Shown here: one piece after another, positions 18,162 to 27,829 of the stretch
Numbering within the stretch: the stretch's first letter is position 1
Layout of the letters: each line of letters opens with the position of its first letter
Position numbers and translations under genes: made by a program
Source: Acinetobacter baumannii
GTDB taxonomy: Bacteria; Pseudomonadota; Gammaproteobacteria; Pseudomonadales; Moraxellaceae
Assembly: GCF_016508585.1 (NCBI RefSeq)
Contig: NZ_JADVOP010000031.1
Span: 1-46,030 of the forward strand
Reading direction: 5' to 3'
Length of the DNA: 46,030 nucleotides
Notes under the pieces: generated by a model
Database searches by the model: none
What the model was told of the DNA's origin: nothing
What the model saw: the letters and a program-made list of their open reading frames with translations, nothing else

Positions 18162-18778
18162 CATCAATTCTGAAATTAGATGCGCTGAAAGATGCTGAAG
18201 TGATGACGACGCCTTATCCATTCTTTGTGGTTGAAAACGCATTGGCAGACAGTGAAGTTCAAGCAGTAATCAAGGATTTTCCAAAAATTGAACAGGGTGG
18301 CAGCTTCAACATCGAAGATGTTGAAATTAAACCTAATTTTGATCGCTTTTTAAAATCCCTGGATACGCCAGAGTTTCGTCAAATTCTGACAGATAAATTT
18401 GATGTCAATGTAATGGAGCATCCGATGATGATTACCTTACGTGGTTATTCTCGTCAAAAAGATGGTCGTATTCATAGTGATTCTAAAAGCAAGCTGTTGA
18501 CCATTTTGATTTATTTAAATGAATCATGGGATGCGCCAAATGGTCGTTTACGTATTTTAAATGATGACAAAGATATCAATAACTATGTTGCAGAGATTGG
18601 GGCAGGTCCAGGTTCTCTGGTTGCATTTAAAGTCACTGACAATGGTTGGCATGGCTATATTCCTTATGAAGGGCAGCGTCAATCGATTCAAATCAACTTT
18701 TTAACCAGTGAAAAAGCCAATGCGAAACATAAATTTTTCCATGGTTTAAGCGCAAAAGTTAAAAAAATATTTGGATAA
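18158..18778 (+). CDS. 2OG-Fe(II) oxygenase
   Basis: A 206-aa member of the 2-oxoglutarate and Fe(II)-dependent dioxygenase superfamily. The iron ligands are the HxD pair in GRIHSDSKSK (about residue 105) and the distal His in NGWHGYIPYEG; the Arg of QRQSIQINF would bind 2-oxoglutarate. The double-stranded beta-helix strands LLTILIYLNE and GSLVAFKV are evident. The substrate is unknown. No signal peptide. It is a single gene between glcB and the SRAP gene. Confidence 0.85.
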   Translation: MTSILKLDALKDAEVMTTPYPFFVVENALADSEVQAVIKDFPKIEQGGSFNIEDVEIKPNFDRFLKSLDTPEFRQILTDKFDVNVMEHPMMITLRGYSRQKDGRIHSDSKSKLLTILIYLNESWDAPNGRLRILNDDKDINNYVAEIGAGPGSLVAFKVTDNGWHGYIPYEGQRQSIQINFLTSEKANAKHKFFHGLSAKVKKIFG

Positions 18779-18886
18779 GCTATTTCAGGTAGACTTCGGT
18801 TAATTCTAAATATACCAGGAGTATTGAGTTGGATCACATTTATAAAACCCTGAGCATGAATGTGACCAACCCATCATCATATTTTT

Positions 18887-19552
18887 ATGTGTGCTAATTT
18901 TAAACCGATCACAGCCCTACAAGTAAAACAACTTGGCTTGCCCGACCTTCCATTTACCTATCAAGAAGAAGTGTTCCCTGGTTTTGAAATGCCGTTACTT
19001 TTTAATGCCCAAACAGGGCTTGAATGGCGTTTGGTCAATTTTGGATTGATTCCGAAATGGGCAGAAGATAAAGAAGCCGGCAAGCATACCTATAATGCTC
19101 GCAATGAAACCTTGATTGAAAAACGTAGTTTTACAGAAGCTTTCAGCAAGTGCCAATTCGGGGTGATTCCTGTTACAGTGTTTTACGAATCAAAATATAT
19201 CAATGGAAAGCCGCAGCGTTGGGGAGTGAGAAGAAGGGATGGGCAGGCATTTTATATTGCGGCATTATATGAAATTGCACGCTTAAAAAATGGTGAAGTT
19301 ATTCGGTCTGCAACAATGATCAGCATGGATGCCCATTTTCATGCCATGATGAGTGAGTTTCATGAGCCACGAACGGATAAGCGTTCTGTAGTCGTGATCC
19401 CACATCATAGATTGGATGAGTGGCTCAACTTAAAACAACCTGATATTTCGAGTTTTATAGAGGGGTTTCCCGTGGAGGAGTTTGAATGCTTTTATTGTCC
19501 TAAACAACGTAATGACATTAACTCTCCACAGTTAAGTATGTTTGGGGAATAA
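18887..19552 (+). CDS. SRAP domain protein (YedK/HMCES-like)
   Basis: A 221-aa SOS response-associated peptidase-domain protein that forms a covalent thiazolidine crosslink with abasic sites in single-stranded DNA, protecting them. The catalytic Cys2 follows the initiator Met (MCANFK), the Asn is in TYNARNET, the Glu in VTVFYESKY, and the His in VVVIPHHRLDEWL. All key residues are present, so it should be active. The start is fixed by the need for Cys at position 2, although no Shine-Dalgarno sequence is visible. Confidence 0.9.
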   Translation: MCANFKPITALQVKQLGLPDLPFTYQEEVFPGFEMPLLFNAQTGLEWRLVNFGLIPKWAEDKEAGKHTYNARNETLIEKRSFTEAFSKCQFGVIPVTVFYESKYINGKPQRWGVRRRDGQAFYIAALYEIARLKNGEVIRSATMISMDAHFHAMMSEFHEPRTDKRSVVVIPHHRLDEWLNLKQPDISSFIEGFPVEEFECFYCPKQRNDINSPQLSMFGE

Positions 19553-19560
19553 TTTCAACA

Positions 19561-20025
19561 TCAATGCGAGAGATTTTTAAAAATAATTTTTAAATTCTCT
19601 ATGGTTTTTTCAATTTGAAGTGGGGTCAGCCCTTCGAAGGATTGTTCTAAAATAACACCCATTAAATCATTGATTTTTTGAGTCATCTCTTTTCCTGCCT
19701 CAGTTAAGCAGACGCGAGTAATTCGCGCATCTTTTTTGCAGGAATACGTGTCTACAAGTCCTTCTTCTTTTAAACGATAGACAATTTTTGTGGTTGTCGA
19801 CATTTTGGAGACAATCATTTCGGAAAGCTCAGATACACTGGCATCGGGTTTGGCTTCTAGTGAAACCAATAAACGTCGACGTGAATTATCAACCCCATAT
19901 TTTTTGAGTACTTGGTCTAAGTTTAAGACGTACTGAGCGTGGACCTGTGTAATCCAATAATAAGGAAAGTTTTCAATATTAAAATTTTCTGCAGAAGGCA
20001 GAAATTTTGAATATTTTTTAGTCAT
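19561..20025 (-). CDS. MarR-family transcriptional regulator
   Basis: A 154-aa winged-helix repressor of the MarR type. The DNA-binding helices are DASVSELSEMIVSKMSTTTK and the recognition region IVYRLKEEGLVDTYSCKKD, followed by the wing RITRVCLTEAGKEM. It has the usual dimerisation helices at both ends. AGGGAC lies 8 nt before the ATG. No obvious target gene adjoins it: the SRAP gene converges and the region upstream is a long gap. Confidence 0.9.
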   Translation of the reverse strand: MTKKYSKFLPSAENFNIENFPYYWITQVHAQYVLNLDQVLKKYGVDNSRRRLLVSLEAKPDASVSELSEMIVSKMSTTTKIVYRLKEEGLVDTYSCKKDARITRVCLTEAGKEMTQKINDLMGVILEQSFEGLTPLQIEKTIENLKIIFKNLSH

Positions 20026-20896
20026 CTGAATGTCCCTGTTTTTTTGTAATTATTGCCATATGTTAAGCGCTAATAATATTTTATTTCGAATATCTGAATC
20101 AATATGTGTGTCAAACTTAATGCTAAAAAACAAGAAAAATCGATGAAAAATAGATCCATCTGGAAAATTAACTTAAGTCAAACTATTCCATAAATACATA
20201 GAAAAACAGTTTTTATATGAATAGATAACAACATCATATAGGAAAAAAAGTTGCTTCTTCATGCAATTGCAGATCAGTACTTTCATGTCTTCCAATCCCT
20301 AAAGTACATTGTAAATTATTTAAAATAACTAAATTGGTTAGTTTATCTTAAAAACATACTCGAATTGAAAGCTACCCCTTTTAATCATTGATGATCAAAA
20401 TGAAAGATTGATTTAGCCTCAGTATAAAGAACAATCTTGATGAACTTTGTTCATCACTTCTTTCCGTGATTCAAGCCATAAATTTCAACAATGTTCTGCC
20501 ACAAAATAGGTTTATTTGTTAAGAAAATTAACATCATTTGTTATTATATCTGAAAAATAAAAAAAACCAAGTTGACTTTATAAAAAATATTGTCGCTTGT
20601 GCTTTATTATTTTCACACTTATTTTATATAAATGCATAATATATCAATTTTCGGATATAAAAAATTCAATAAAATCAATAGATAAAAATTCAGTAAAATT
20701 TATCGAAATCTACGGCTATTTTCTTGAGTTGTTCAACTGCCTATGGTCAATAAAGAGGGGGCGTGGGGAGGAGATGAAGTTTTGAAAAAATGCGAAATAT
20801 CTAAAGATTAAATAAATGTAAAAATTTAATGAAAAATAATTACAAGCCTTCGATATTGTGCATAATTAAATTAATTTAGTTGAAAAGGTATCATTC
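20026..20896. other. Long AT-rich gap between the MarR gene and the TerC leader
   Basis: About 870 bp. It contains a perfect hairpin, GATGAAC (20439-20445) TTT GTTCATC (20449-20455), and long A/T tracts. A 62-codon frame at 20597-20785 has atypical composition and no ribosome-binding site and is not called. No gene relic or RNA gene was recognised; the MarR promoter must lie at its left edge. Confidence 0.5.
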
Positions 20897-20971
20897 ATGG
20901 ATCCGTCGCCGTGTAGGTTTAGCTCGTATTTCTCCAATTTATATAGTTATAAGAATAAACAGGAGATCTAA
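20897..20971 (+). CDS. 24-codon leader ORF upstream of the TerC/CorC gene
   Basis: A short ORF with an AAAAGG ribosome-binding site about 10 nt before its ATG. The peptide begins Met-Asp-Pro-Ser-Pro-Cys-Arg and its stop lies 2 nt before the TerC start (TAATAATG), with the TerC ribosome-binding site (CAGGAG) inside its last codons. The acidic/proline opening resembles MgtL-type leader peptides whose nascent chain destabilises the ribosome at low magnesium. A regulatory role is inference. Confidence 0.45.
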   Translation: MDPSPCRFSSYFSNLYSYKNKQEI

Positions 20972-20973
20972 TA

Positions 20974-22515
20974 ATGGAATTTTTATTAGACCCTGGAATT
21001 TGGGTTGGTCTGTTAACCCTCATCGTTTTAGAAATTGTACTGGGTATTGACAACCTCGTATTTATTGCCATTCTCGCAGATAAACTTCCTCCTGAACAAC
21101 GTGATAAAGCACGTGTTATCGGTCTTTCTTTAGCCTTGATTATGCGTCTAGGCTTATTGTCAATCATATCTTGGTTGGTCACTTTGACAAAACCACTGAT
21201 TGCATTTGCAGGATTTTCATTTTCAGGAAGAGACCTGATTTTATTATTTGGTGGTCTTTTCCTTGTCTATAAAGCAGTGACTGAATTACATGAAAAAATG
21301 GAAGGGAAGCCTGAGGTCAAAAGTTCAGGTGCTGCTGTATATGCGAGTTTCTGGGCGGTTGTTGCCCAGATCATTGTATTGGATGCAGTATTTTCTCTAG
21401 ACTCAGTAATCACTGCCATAGGGATGGTTGACAATATATATGTCATGATGGCTGCGGTTACTATCGCTGTGATTGTGATGTTAATTGCGTCTAAACCATT
21501 GACGGCGTTTGTAAACAAACATCCTACAGTCGTTATTCTCTGTCTAAGCTTCCTTCTATTAATTGGTGTCAGTTTAATTGCAGAAGGTTTTGGTTTCCAT
21601 ATTCCTAAAGGCTACATCTATTCAGGTATTGGTGTTGCGATTTTAATCGAGGCATTTAATCAATTCTCTAGCCGTAATGCAGAAAAACATCAATCCAAAA
21701 CCCCATTGCGTCATCGTACAGCGGATTCAATTTTAAAGTTGATGGGGAGCAAATTAGATGCTGATTTACTACAAAGTCCTGAAGCCTTAGCTGCGCAGAA
21801 AGCTTTTGGTGATGAAGAACGTTATATGGTGGGTGGAGTACTTACCCTTGCTGAACGCTCAGTGGCATCGATTATGACCCCTAGATCACAGATTTCTTGG
21901 ATCAATCTTGATGATGATACTGAAAGTATTCGTCAGCAAATTTTAGCTGTACCCCATAGTTTATTTCCTGTTTGCCGTGGACAATTAGACAAAGTGGTGA
22001 CCGTTGTTCGCGCCAAAGAGCTTATTGATGTTCTGGATGAACCAGAACAATTGCAAACTTTATTGAAACGTAATCGACCAATCTTCATTTTTGAAAAAAT
22101 GAAGGTCATTGATGCAATTCATACTCTTAGAACATCCAAGGGCTCACTGGTTTTAGTCAGCAATGAGTTTGGCAATATTCAAGGTTTGATTTCTCCGCTT
22201 GACGTGTTTGAAGCCATCGCTGGTGAGTTTCCAGATGCCGATGAACAGTTGGAACTGATTAAAGTCGATGAAACCACCTGGAAGGCATCGGGTATGCTTG
22301 ACTTGTATCAGCTTGAGTTGGAGTTGGGAATGCTTGACCTCGTTCAAGAAGATTCTGGCTATTTTAGTGTAGCCGGCTTAATTCTGGATAAAACGCAAGG
22401 TGATGCACATTTGGGTACGCAAATTGAACATGAAGGAATATGGTTTGAAGTCATTGAAATGGATGAGAATCGAATCAAAACGGTAAAAATTACCCGACCA
22501 GAGCAATTTTCATAA
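20974..22515 (+). CDS. TerC family membrane protein with CBS and CorC domains
   Basis: A 513-aa YoaE-type protein: an N-terminal TerC domain with seven hydrophobic helices (about residues 10-235, with the family motif [22 protein letters not shown]), then a CBS pair (about 295-420, opening with [19 protein letters not shown]), and a C-terminal CorC/HlyC transporter-associated domain ([18 protein letters not shown] onwards). TerC proteins export metals, notably manganese, or metallate exported enzymes. CAGGAG precedes the ATG. The small upstream ORF may couple its translation to a signal. Confidence 0.92.
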   Translation: MEFLLDPGIWVGLLTLIVLEIVLGIDNLVFIAILADKLPPEQRDKARVIGLSLALIMRLGLLSIISWLVTLTKPLIAFAGFSFSGRDLILLFGGLFLVYKAVTELHEKMEGKPEVKSSGAAVYASFWAVVAQIIVLDAVFSLDSVITAIGMVDNIYVMMAAVTIAVIVMLIASKPLTAFVNKHPTVVILCLSFLLLIGVSLIAEGFGFHIPKGYIYSGIGVAILIEAFNQFSSRNAEKHQSKTPLRHRTADSILKLMGSKLDADLLQSPEALAAQKAFGDEERYMVGGVLTLAERSVASIMTPRSQISWINLDDDTESIRQQILAVPHSLFPVCRGQLDKVVTVVRAKELIDVLDEPEQLQTLLKRNRPIFIFEKMKVIDAIHTLRTSKGSLVLVSNEFGNIQGLISPLDVFEAIAGEFPDADEQLELIKVDETTWKASGMLDLYQLELELGMLDLVQEDSGYFSVAGLILDKTQGDAHLGTQIEHEGIWFEVIEMDENRIKTVKITRPEQFS

Positions 22516-22552
22516 TCAGTGTCTGTATTGATTTAAATGATTCATCCTTGAG

Positions 22553-22580
22553 AAAAATGCCTCAATCATGAGGCATTTTT
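22553..22580 (+). terminator. Terminator of the TerC/CorC gene
   Basis: Stem AAAAATGCCTCA / TGAGGCATTTTT with loop ATCA, then more T's. It may also serve the converging hydrolase gene. Confidence 0.9.
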
Positions 22581-22630
22581 TTTGAATAAAAAGAGCACTT
22601 AAACAGGATTACGAATTTAAGTACTGGAAA

Positions 22631-23500
22631 CTAAAGTGTTGAATTAAATATTTTCTGCGTCATGATTGGCCAAAGATTTTGATGGCTTTTTTTAAACATC
22701 AGCATATGCCCAATCATTTTATGACCATGTTGTTGTGGGTTAAGCTCGATCATATCGGTTGCAGCTTTAGGATAAAGACGAAGTAGGTCTTTTACGTTGG
22801 TTGAGGTTGCAATCTCATCATCTGAAGACCAATAGGAGGTAATAGGACACTCAATCTCTTGATGATAATCTTCAAATACGGTTTTACCCACGGCATTCAT
22901 TACATAACCAGGTTGACTACAGAATTCTGCCCATTGCTTGGCTACTTTTTGCGGTAGATTCTCTCCCATACCCAACATTTTAGTTGCACCGTAACCTTTG
23001 ATGAGATTTGAAATCGGAAAGACCAAGTTAAACATAACAGGTGCTAAGCGTTTAGTGCGACCTTTAAGACCTTTTACATGACCGGTAGAACCAGATACTG
23101 AAATAACCTGTGCGACTTTCTTATAGTTTGGAACAATACCGAGCAATTGACCGCCTGCACTATGACCAATGAGCGTTAGTTGGCTTTTACCGGTCTTGTT
23201 TAAAAGCGATTCAATAGCAGCAGGAATATCTAGCTGTCCCCAGTCTTGGATACTGGCTTTGGACTGTTGCAATGGTCCGTGCAACGAGTCACCAATGCCG
23301 CGGAAATCAAAGACCATAACATCAGCACCTTGCTGAGTCAGCCATTCGATAAAATGATGATAAAAACCCTGTGTAATACCTGTTGCTGGACAAACCAAAA
23401 TCGGTAAATCGTGGGTTGGCTGTTGTGCCGGGTAAAAACGTGCACTTAAGCTATAGCTATCCGCACAGCGAATGGTTAATTTCTCATATATTGTCATCAT
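22631..23500 (-). CDS. Alpha/beta hydrolase
   Basis: A 289-aa serine hydrolase. The nucleophile elbow is LIGHSAGGQLLG (Ser near residue 115), the oxyanion region is VCPATGITQGFYHHF, a probable acid is in YWSSDDEIATS, and the His is in PQQHGHKMIGHM. It resembles the S33/UCP037442-type cytoplasmic hydrolases with a long alpha-helical cap. The substrate is unknown. Two in-frame ATGs stand side by side at the start (ATGATG), with GGAC before them. Confidence 0.88.
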   Translation of the reverse strand: MMTIYEKLTIRCADSYSLSARFYPAQQPTHDLPILVCPATGITQGFYHHFIEWLTQQGADVMVFDFRGIGDSLHGPLQQSKASIQDWGQLDIPAAIESLLNKTGKSQLTLIGHSAGGQLLGIVPNYKKVAQVISVSGSTGHVKGLKGRTKRLAPVMFNLVFPISNLIKGYGATKMLGMGENLPQKVAKQWAEFCSQPGYVMNAVGKTVFEDYHQEIECPITSYWSSDDEIATSTNVKDLLRLYPKAATDMIELNPQQHGHKMIGHMLMFKKSHQNLWPIMTQKIFNSTL

Positions 23501-23616
23501 AACAGTCCATAGATGATTCTTAGCACCTACTTTACATAAGTTCCAAAAAGAAACTTGTTTAAAATATGACTATCTAGTCAGGTGTATATAATGAAAAGGA
23601 AATATAGAGGGTTTAA

Positions 23617-24075
23617 ATGGAAGTCGTTAATCTTAGCTTGTCAGTCAAGCTTGCAGTGATTTTTAGTGGAATCTATTTGTGGGTAGGGATGCTTACTGGG
23701 GTTTGGAAGTACGTTCAGATTAGTCGTTCAGAACTTGCCAGAGCACACTATTATGTCGATATAGCACATCGTAGTAGCTTGCTTTATGCACCTGCAAGCT
23801 TAATTTTGGCGGTAATGGCGTACTGCTCGAGTTTTCAGAAAATAATTAATTTACTCTGCGTCATGGTGAATTTAGTTTTTTTTAGTTTTTCTATAGCAAG
23901 TTATATTCTACATGGCTGGCTCAAAGATACGACGAATCAATTCAAGCAGCCCCATCAACTAGGCAGTGTACATTTACCGAAAATTTTACTTCGTTTAGCA
24001 ATGATTTTATTGGTGATCGGAGAGATTTTTGCAACAGGAGTATTACTTTTAGGGATGATCAAAGGATTATTTTAA
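23617..24075 (+). CDS. Hypothetical four-helix membrane protein
   Basis: A 152-aa integral membrane protein with four hydrophobic helices: LAVIFSGIYLWVGMLTGVW, SLLYAPASLILAVMAYCSS, IINLLCVMVNLVFFSFSIA and ILLRLAMILLVIGEIFATG. Histidines near helix ends (ARAHYYVDIAHR, YILHGWLKD) could bind haem or metal, but that is only a thought. I recognise no family with certainty. No strong Shine-Dalgarno; AAGGAAATATAGAGGG lies upstream of the ATG. Confidence 0.75.
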   Translation: MEVVNLSLSVKLAVIFSGIYLWVGMLTGVWKYVQISRSELARAHYYVDIAHRSSLLYAPASLILAVMAYCSSFQKIINLLCVMVNLVFFSFSIASYILHGWLKDTTNQFKQPHQLGSVHLPKILLRLAMILLVIGEIFATGVLLLGMIKGLF

Positions 24076-24124
24076 TTTTTTGTTATATTGTTATACATGA
24101 AGATGGATGCTTGGCATCCATCTT

Positions 24125-24361
24125 TCATTCAGTGATTTTTGCGAGTTTTCGCGACTTATGATCTACAACATCCCAAATATAGAAAGCGGCAGATACAGCT
24201 AATGCATAGGCAAAATATTCAGGTTTTAAATTGTCCTGAATCAGTCCGTGGATGAGCAGGGTAGCCAAAAGGGCAATCGTTGTACTCAAATATGTGACTA
24301 GTTTTGTGTTTGCCTTCAAAGAATTAATGAAGACTTGCTTGTTGAAATGTAATGATAACAT
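24125..24361 (-). CDS. Small two-helix membrane protein
   Basis: A 78-aa membrane protein with two helices (LVTYLSTTIALLATLLIHGL and PEYFAYALAVSAAFYIWDVV) and a basic C-terminal tail. The Shine-Dalgarno AGGAGG sits only one base from the first ATG (24367) but at the ideal distance from the second (24361), which I take as the start. The function is unknown; it converges on the four-helix protein gene. Confidence 0.7.
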   Translation of the reverse strand: MLSLHFNKQVFINSLKANTKLVTYLSTTIALLATLLIHGLIQDNLKPEYFAYALAVSAAFYIWDVVDHKSRKLAKITE

Positions 24362-24367
24362 CTCCAT

Positions 24368-24997
24368 CCCTCCTGTCTGCTCGACAAAAACCTAATTGTT
24401 TTAGTCTGGATTGGTTTATTCAGTTGTACCATATTTAATAATTATTTCAAGAGCAAATACTTCTATTATTCAAAATAATTATGACATATTTATTACAGAT
24501 ATGACTTATTTTATAAAAAATGAAAATATGAGTGATTTTTTTCTTAAATAGTGTATTTAATGTTGAATAAGTGTGAATTGGTTATCAATTTAAAATACAG
24601 CAACTTATAATATGTGCAAGAGAATTTTGACTAAAGTCGATGAAAATTATGCAATATTTATGCAAGTTTTATAAAAAATTATGATCATGGATAAAAAACA
24701 GATTTTAATTGTAGTAAATTGTAAATTGATGTGATTCGTGGTTGAATTTTAAGCAGGTTGCTATCCTGCATATATAGGTAAGATTCTTGTCGTCTCACTA
24801 ATTTAGAAAATCATGTTCGAGAAGTAAAGCGTAAATGTAGTTTACAGCAATCAAGAATAATGGGATCGCAAGTATTGAATTCGTTTTGAGTTGTGTCGCA
24901 AACAATAACAGTCTGTTGGGTAAACATGACAATTATTGATCACAGTTAAAATTGGATTTGGGTAAAATCAAATTTTAATGACGATGATTAAGACGCT
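24368..24997. other. AT-rich gap without recognised genes
   Basis: About 630 bp, very AT-rich on the left half. A weak hairpin GCAGG(TTGCTAT)CCTGC lies near 24751-24767. No ORF with ribosome-binding site, no RNA gene and no terminator with a T-run were found. Confidence 0.5.
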
Positions 24998-26290
24998 TTA
25001 TTTCTTAACTTTATCGATAACGACACAAATAATTAAAACAATCAATGATGGTATAAGCCAAGCAAGGTTTTGTTCATTTAAAGGCAAGTTTTGGATCACT
25101 AAGGGTAAACTATCTTTGAATTCCGTGACTTTGATACCTTCAATAATCCCAAATAAAAATGCAACGCCAGTTACTGGTGCAATTACTGTTGCAGGATGAT
25201 TAAATTTGCTCCAAAAGAAGCTCAATAGAATAACCACAATAGCGGGTGGGTAAATTGCACTGAGGACAGGTACAGAGAATGCAATCAGTTTAGTCAAACC
25301 TAAATTTGAAATGACCAAAGAGAATAAAACTAAAATGATCACTAAAACTTTATAAGGAATTTTAGTCAGTTCGGAGAAGTATTCTGCACATGCACAGGTT
25401 AATCCAATTGCAGTGACCATACAGGCAATAAAAATTAAAGCAGTAAGAAATAATGAGCCAAGATCACCAAAAGCGTGCTGAACATAGGCATGCAAAATCA
25501 CTGCACCGTTTGCTGCATTGGGTGCTGCATCATGACTACCTAAACCCAGTTTAAATAAGCTGATATAAACCAGTGTTAAACCGACACCGGAAATTAAACT
25601 TGCAATAATGGCATATTTAGTTACCAGTTTTTTATCAGTGACACCACGAGAATGGATGGCGTGAATAATCACGATACCAAACACTAATGCACCTAAAGTA
25701 TCCATGGTTAAATAACCATTTACAAAGCCTTCAGAAACAGGGCTGGTTGCATAATTATTTATGGCAGGAGAAATTGAACCAGTCGGGATGATAAAGGCTG
25801 CAATACCAAGAATTGCCAGTGCAATAATCTTAAGTGGAGCAAGAATATGACCTACGGTATCCAAAAGTTTGTTTGGATAAAGAGACACTAATGTTACAAA
25901 AGCAAAGTAAATCACGCTATAAATAAATAGCGGTGTACCACCTGTACCAAAGTAAGATGAAAAACCAATTTCATACGAAACTGTGGCAGTACGTGGCGTT
26001 GCAAAAAGTGGACCGACTGATAAGTAGCATACGACGGTCAGAATTAAGCTTGCAACTTTGCCTAAAGGAGAACTTAAAATGGCAATAGAACCTTCAGTTT
26101 TTGAAAGTGCCATAATGGTGATTACAGGTAAGCCTACAGCGGTGATTAGAAAACCTAATGCTGCCAGCCATACATGTTCACCTGCTTGTTGAGCGACAAT
26201 GGGTGGAAAGATAATATTGCCTGCCCCAATAAATAAGGCAAAAGTCATGAACCCTAAAGCAATAATATCCTTGGTACGGAGATTAGTCAT
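24998..26290 (-). CDS. brnQ: Branched-chain amino acid carrier BrnQ
   Basis: A 430-aa inner-membrane symporter (LIVCS family) for leucine, isoleucine and valine with sodium or protons, with about 12 hydrophobic helices. Family signatures are [20 protein letters not shown] near the N-terminus, [21 protein letters not shown] loop 2, [17 protein letters not shown] and [11 protein letters not shown]. Full length. It is transcribed alone; the ribosome-binding site is weak. Confidence 0.94.
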   Translation of the reverse strand: MTNLRTKDIIALGFMTFALFIGAGNIIFPPIVAQQAGEHVWLAALGFLITAVGLPVITIMALSKTEGSIAILSSPLGKVASLILTVVCYLSVGPLFATPRTATVSYEIGFSSYFGTGGTPLFIYSVIYFAFVTLVSLYPNKLLDTVGHILAPLKIIALAILGIAAFIIPTGSISPAINNYATSPVSEGFVNGYLTMDTLGALVFGIVIIHAIHSRGVTDKKLVTKYAIIASLISGVGLTLVYISLFKLGLGSHDAAPNAANGAVILHAYVQHAFGDLGSLFLTALIFIACMVTAIGLTCACAEYFSELTKIPYKVLVIILVLFSLVISNLGLTKLIAFSVPVLSAIYPPAIVVILLSFFWSKFNHPATVIAPVTGVAFLFGIIEGIKVTEFKDSLPLVIQNLPLNEQNLAWLIPSLIVLIICVVIDKVKK

Positions 26291-26525
26291 AAAGTGTGGT
26301 TAAAAACGCAAAACAGCGATTTTAGTGGAAATGCGACATTTTTTGTATTTTATTTTATGGGTAATATTCCTATTTTTTATAAATTTTAACCAATTAACCA
26401 TATGAGTTATATTTATGTGGATGATTCAGCTCTTAATTTAATTAAATTCGAATAAGACATTTTTAAAGAAAAATTTATATGCTTAAAAAGCAAATCATCG
26501 CAGTTTAATACTTATTTTAATCATT

Positions 26526-27422
26526 ATGAGTACCAATTCACATTTTAAAGTTGCATCCTCTGCAAGAAAAAGCCCTAAAGCAATTGAAAAAGCATATAAT
26601 ATCGATTCACTTTTGCGGACAGATCCAATGAAAGCTTCAACAGTCACCATCAAAACTGGACAAGACCTTGAAAAACTCAGAGTGTCAGGGCGTCTAGCGG
26701 CTCAAGTTTTAGAAATGATTGGTGCATATGTTAAGCCAGGGGTAACAACTGAATATTTGGATGATATCTGTAATGATTATATTGTGAATACCCTCAAGGT
26801 TATACCGGCGAATGTTGGATACTATGGTTATACAAAAACCACCTGTATTTCACCCAATGAAGTGGTATGTCATGGTATTCCATCGAAAAATACTGTTTTG
26901 AATGATGGTGATATTATCAACATTGATGTTGCAATCATTAAAGATGGTTATTTTGGCGATACCAGCCGTATGTATTATGTGGGTACTGTCAAGCCTGAAT
27001 CTAAAAAACTAGTTGAAACCACATATGAGGCGATGGTTGCAGGTATACATGCCGTGAGACCGGGTGCAACACTTGGTGACATCGGTCACGCTATACAAAC
27101 TGTTGGTCAACGTGAAGGCTATAGTATTGTTCGTGAATATTGCGGTCATGGTATTGGCAAAATTTATCACGAACAGCCAAATGTACTGCATTATGGAAAA
27201 TCAGGACAGGGACTTGTACTGAAACAAGGTATGGTATTTACCATTGAACCTATGATTAATGCCGGTAAAGCCAGTGTAAAAGAATTAAAAGATGGCTGGA
27301 CTGTTGTGACCGCAGATAAATCTTTATCTGCCCAGTGGGAACATATGGTTGCTGTGACGGAAACAGGATTTGAACTGTTAACACCTTGGCCTGAAGGTAC
27401 AGGTCACTATCCTGAAATCTAA
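26526..27422 (+). CDS. map: Methionine aminopeptidase type I
   Basis: Removes the initiator methionine from nascent proteins. The pita-bread fold metal ligands are present: Asp in NIDVAIIKDGYFGDTSR (two), His in YCGHGIG, Glu in FTIEPMINAG, and Glu in SAQWEHMVAVT; the substrate His is in VVCHGIPS. The body matches the 264-aa E. coli enzyme from the Met at codon 35 (26628, MKASTVTIKTGQDLEKLR). The 34-residue N-terminal extension is Lys/Ser-rich and neither start has a good ribosome-binding site, so the shorter form may be the real one. No rpsB/tsf neighbour, so this may be an extra copy. Confidence 0.92.
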   Translation: MSTNSHFKVASSARKSPKAIEKAYNIDSLLRTDPMKASTVTIKTGQDLEKLRVSGRLAAQVLEMIGAYVKPGVTTEYLDDICNDYIVNTLKVIPANVGYYGYTKTTCISPNEVVCHGIPSKNTVLNDGDIINIDVAIIKDGYFGDTSRMYYVGTVKPESKKLVETTYEAMVAGIHAVRPGATLGDIGHAIQTVGQREGYSIVREYCGHGIGKIYHEQPNVLHYGKSGQGLVLKQGMVFTIEPMINAGKASVKELKDGWTVVTADKSLSAQWEHMVAVTETGFELLTPWPEGTGHYPEI

Positions 27423-27829
27423 TACTTTGGTCTAATTTTTGGCAGGTTTGACGCCTGTTATAAATTTTTAAATTAAAAAAACGAGATTTTTTTAACGTTA
27501 ATTTTTACAGTTGTGAACTGTTTAATTTTATTCTAGAGTAAAAATTATTCAGTTAGATTTTTTATATATTGGTTTGCGTGTTAATGGGTCATTATAATCT
27601 GCTGCAGATTCTTTTGAAGTTTCTATTGTTGTTACAAGTTTCAAGCTTATCCATCCTAGGATAAGCTTTTTTTATTTAAAATTGCCTTTCTCTATCGCAT
27701 AAATTTTAAGTTCAACATTCTTTTAAACATATTGTGGCGCTGTATCGTTTGAAACAATAGACGCGTGAAGGCATCTATTCAACTGAAGTTTGGATAAGGT
27801 AAGTCAAGCACTCACCTTATCGTGTATGG
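27423..27829. other. Gap between map and benE with one terminator
   Basis: About 400 bp with one good hairpin at 27643-27668. The terminator is some 220 bp after the map stop; the DNA between is AT-rich with no ORF worth calling, so a small untranslated transcript ending there is possible. Nothing else is seen. Confidence 0.5.
27643..27668 (+). terminator. Rho-independent terminator
   Basis: Perfect 10-bp stem AAGCTTATCC / GGATAAGCTT with loop ATCCTA, followed by a run of T's. Plus-strand orientation; unusually far (about 220 bp) from the map stop. Confidence 0.85.

Noticed and set aside
20597..20785. 62-codon frame in the gap before the TerC gene
   Set aside because: No ribosome-binding site, very Ile/Lys-rich as expected from AT-rich DNA, and no recognisable family.
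20780..20973. yybP-ykoY manganese riboswitch upstream of the TerC gene
   Set aside because: TerC genes often carry one, but I could not find its conserved loops or paired stems here.
24368..24997. AT-rich gap as a possible origin or phage attachment site
   Set aside because: No DnaA-box clusters, iterons, direct repeats or tRNA end were seen.
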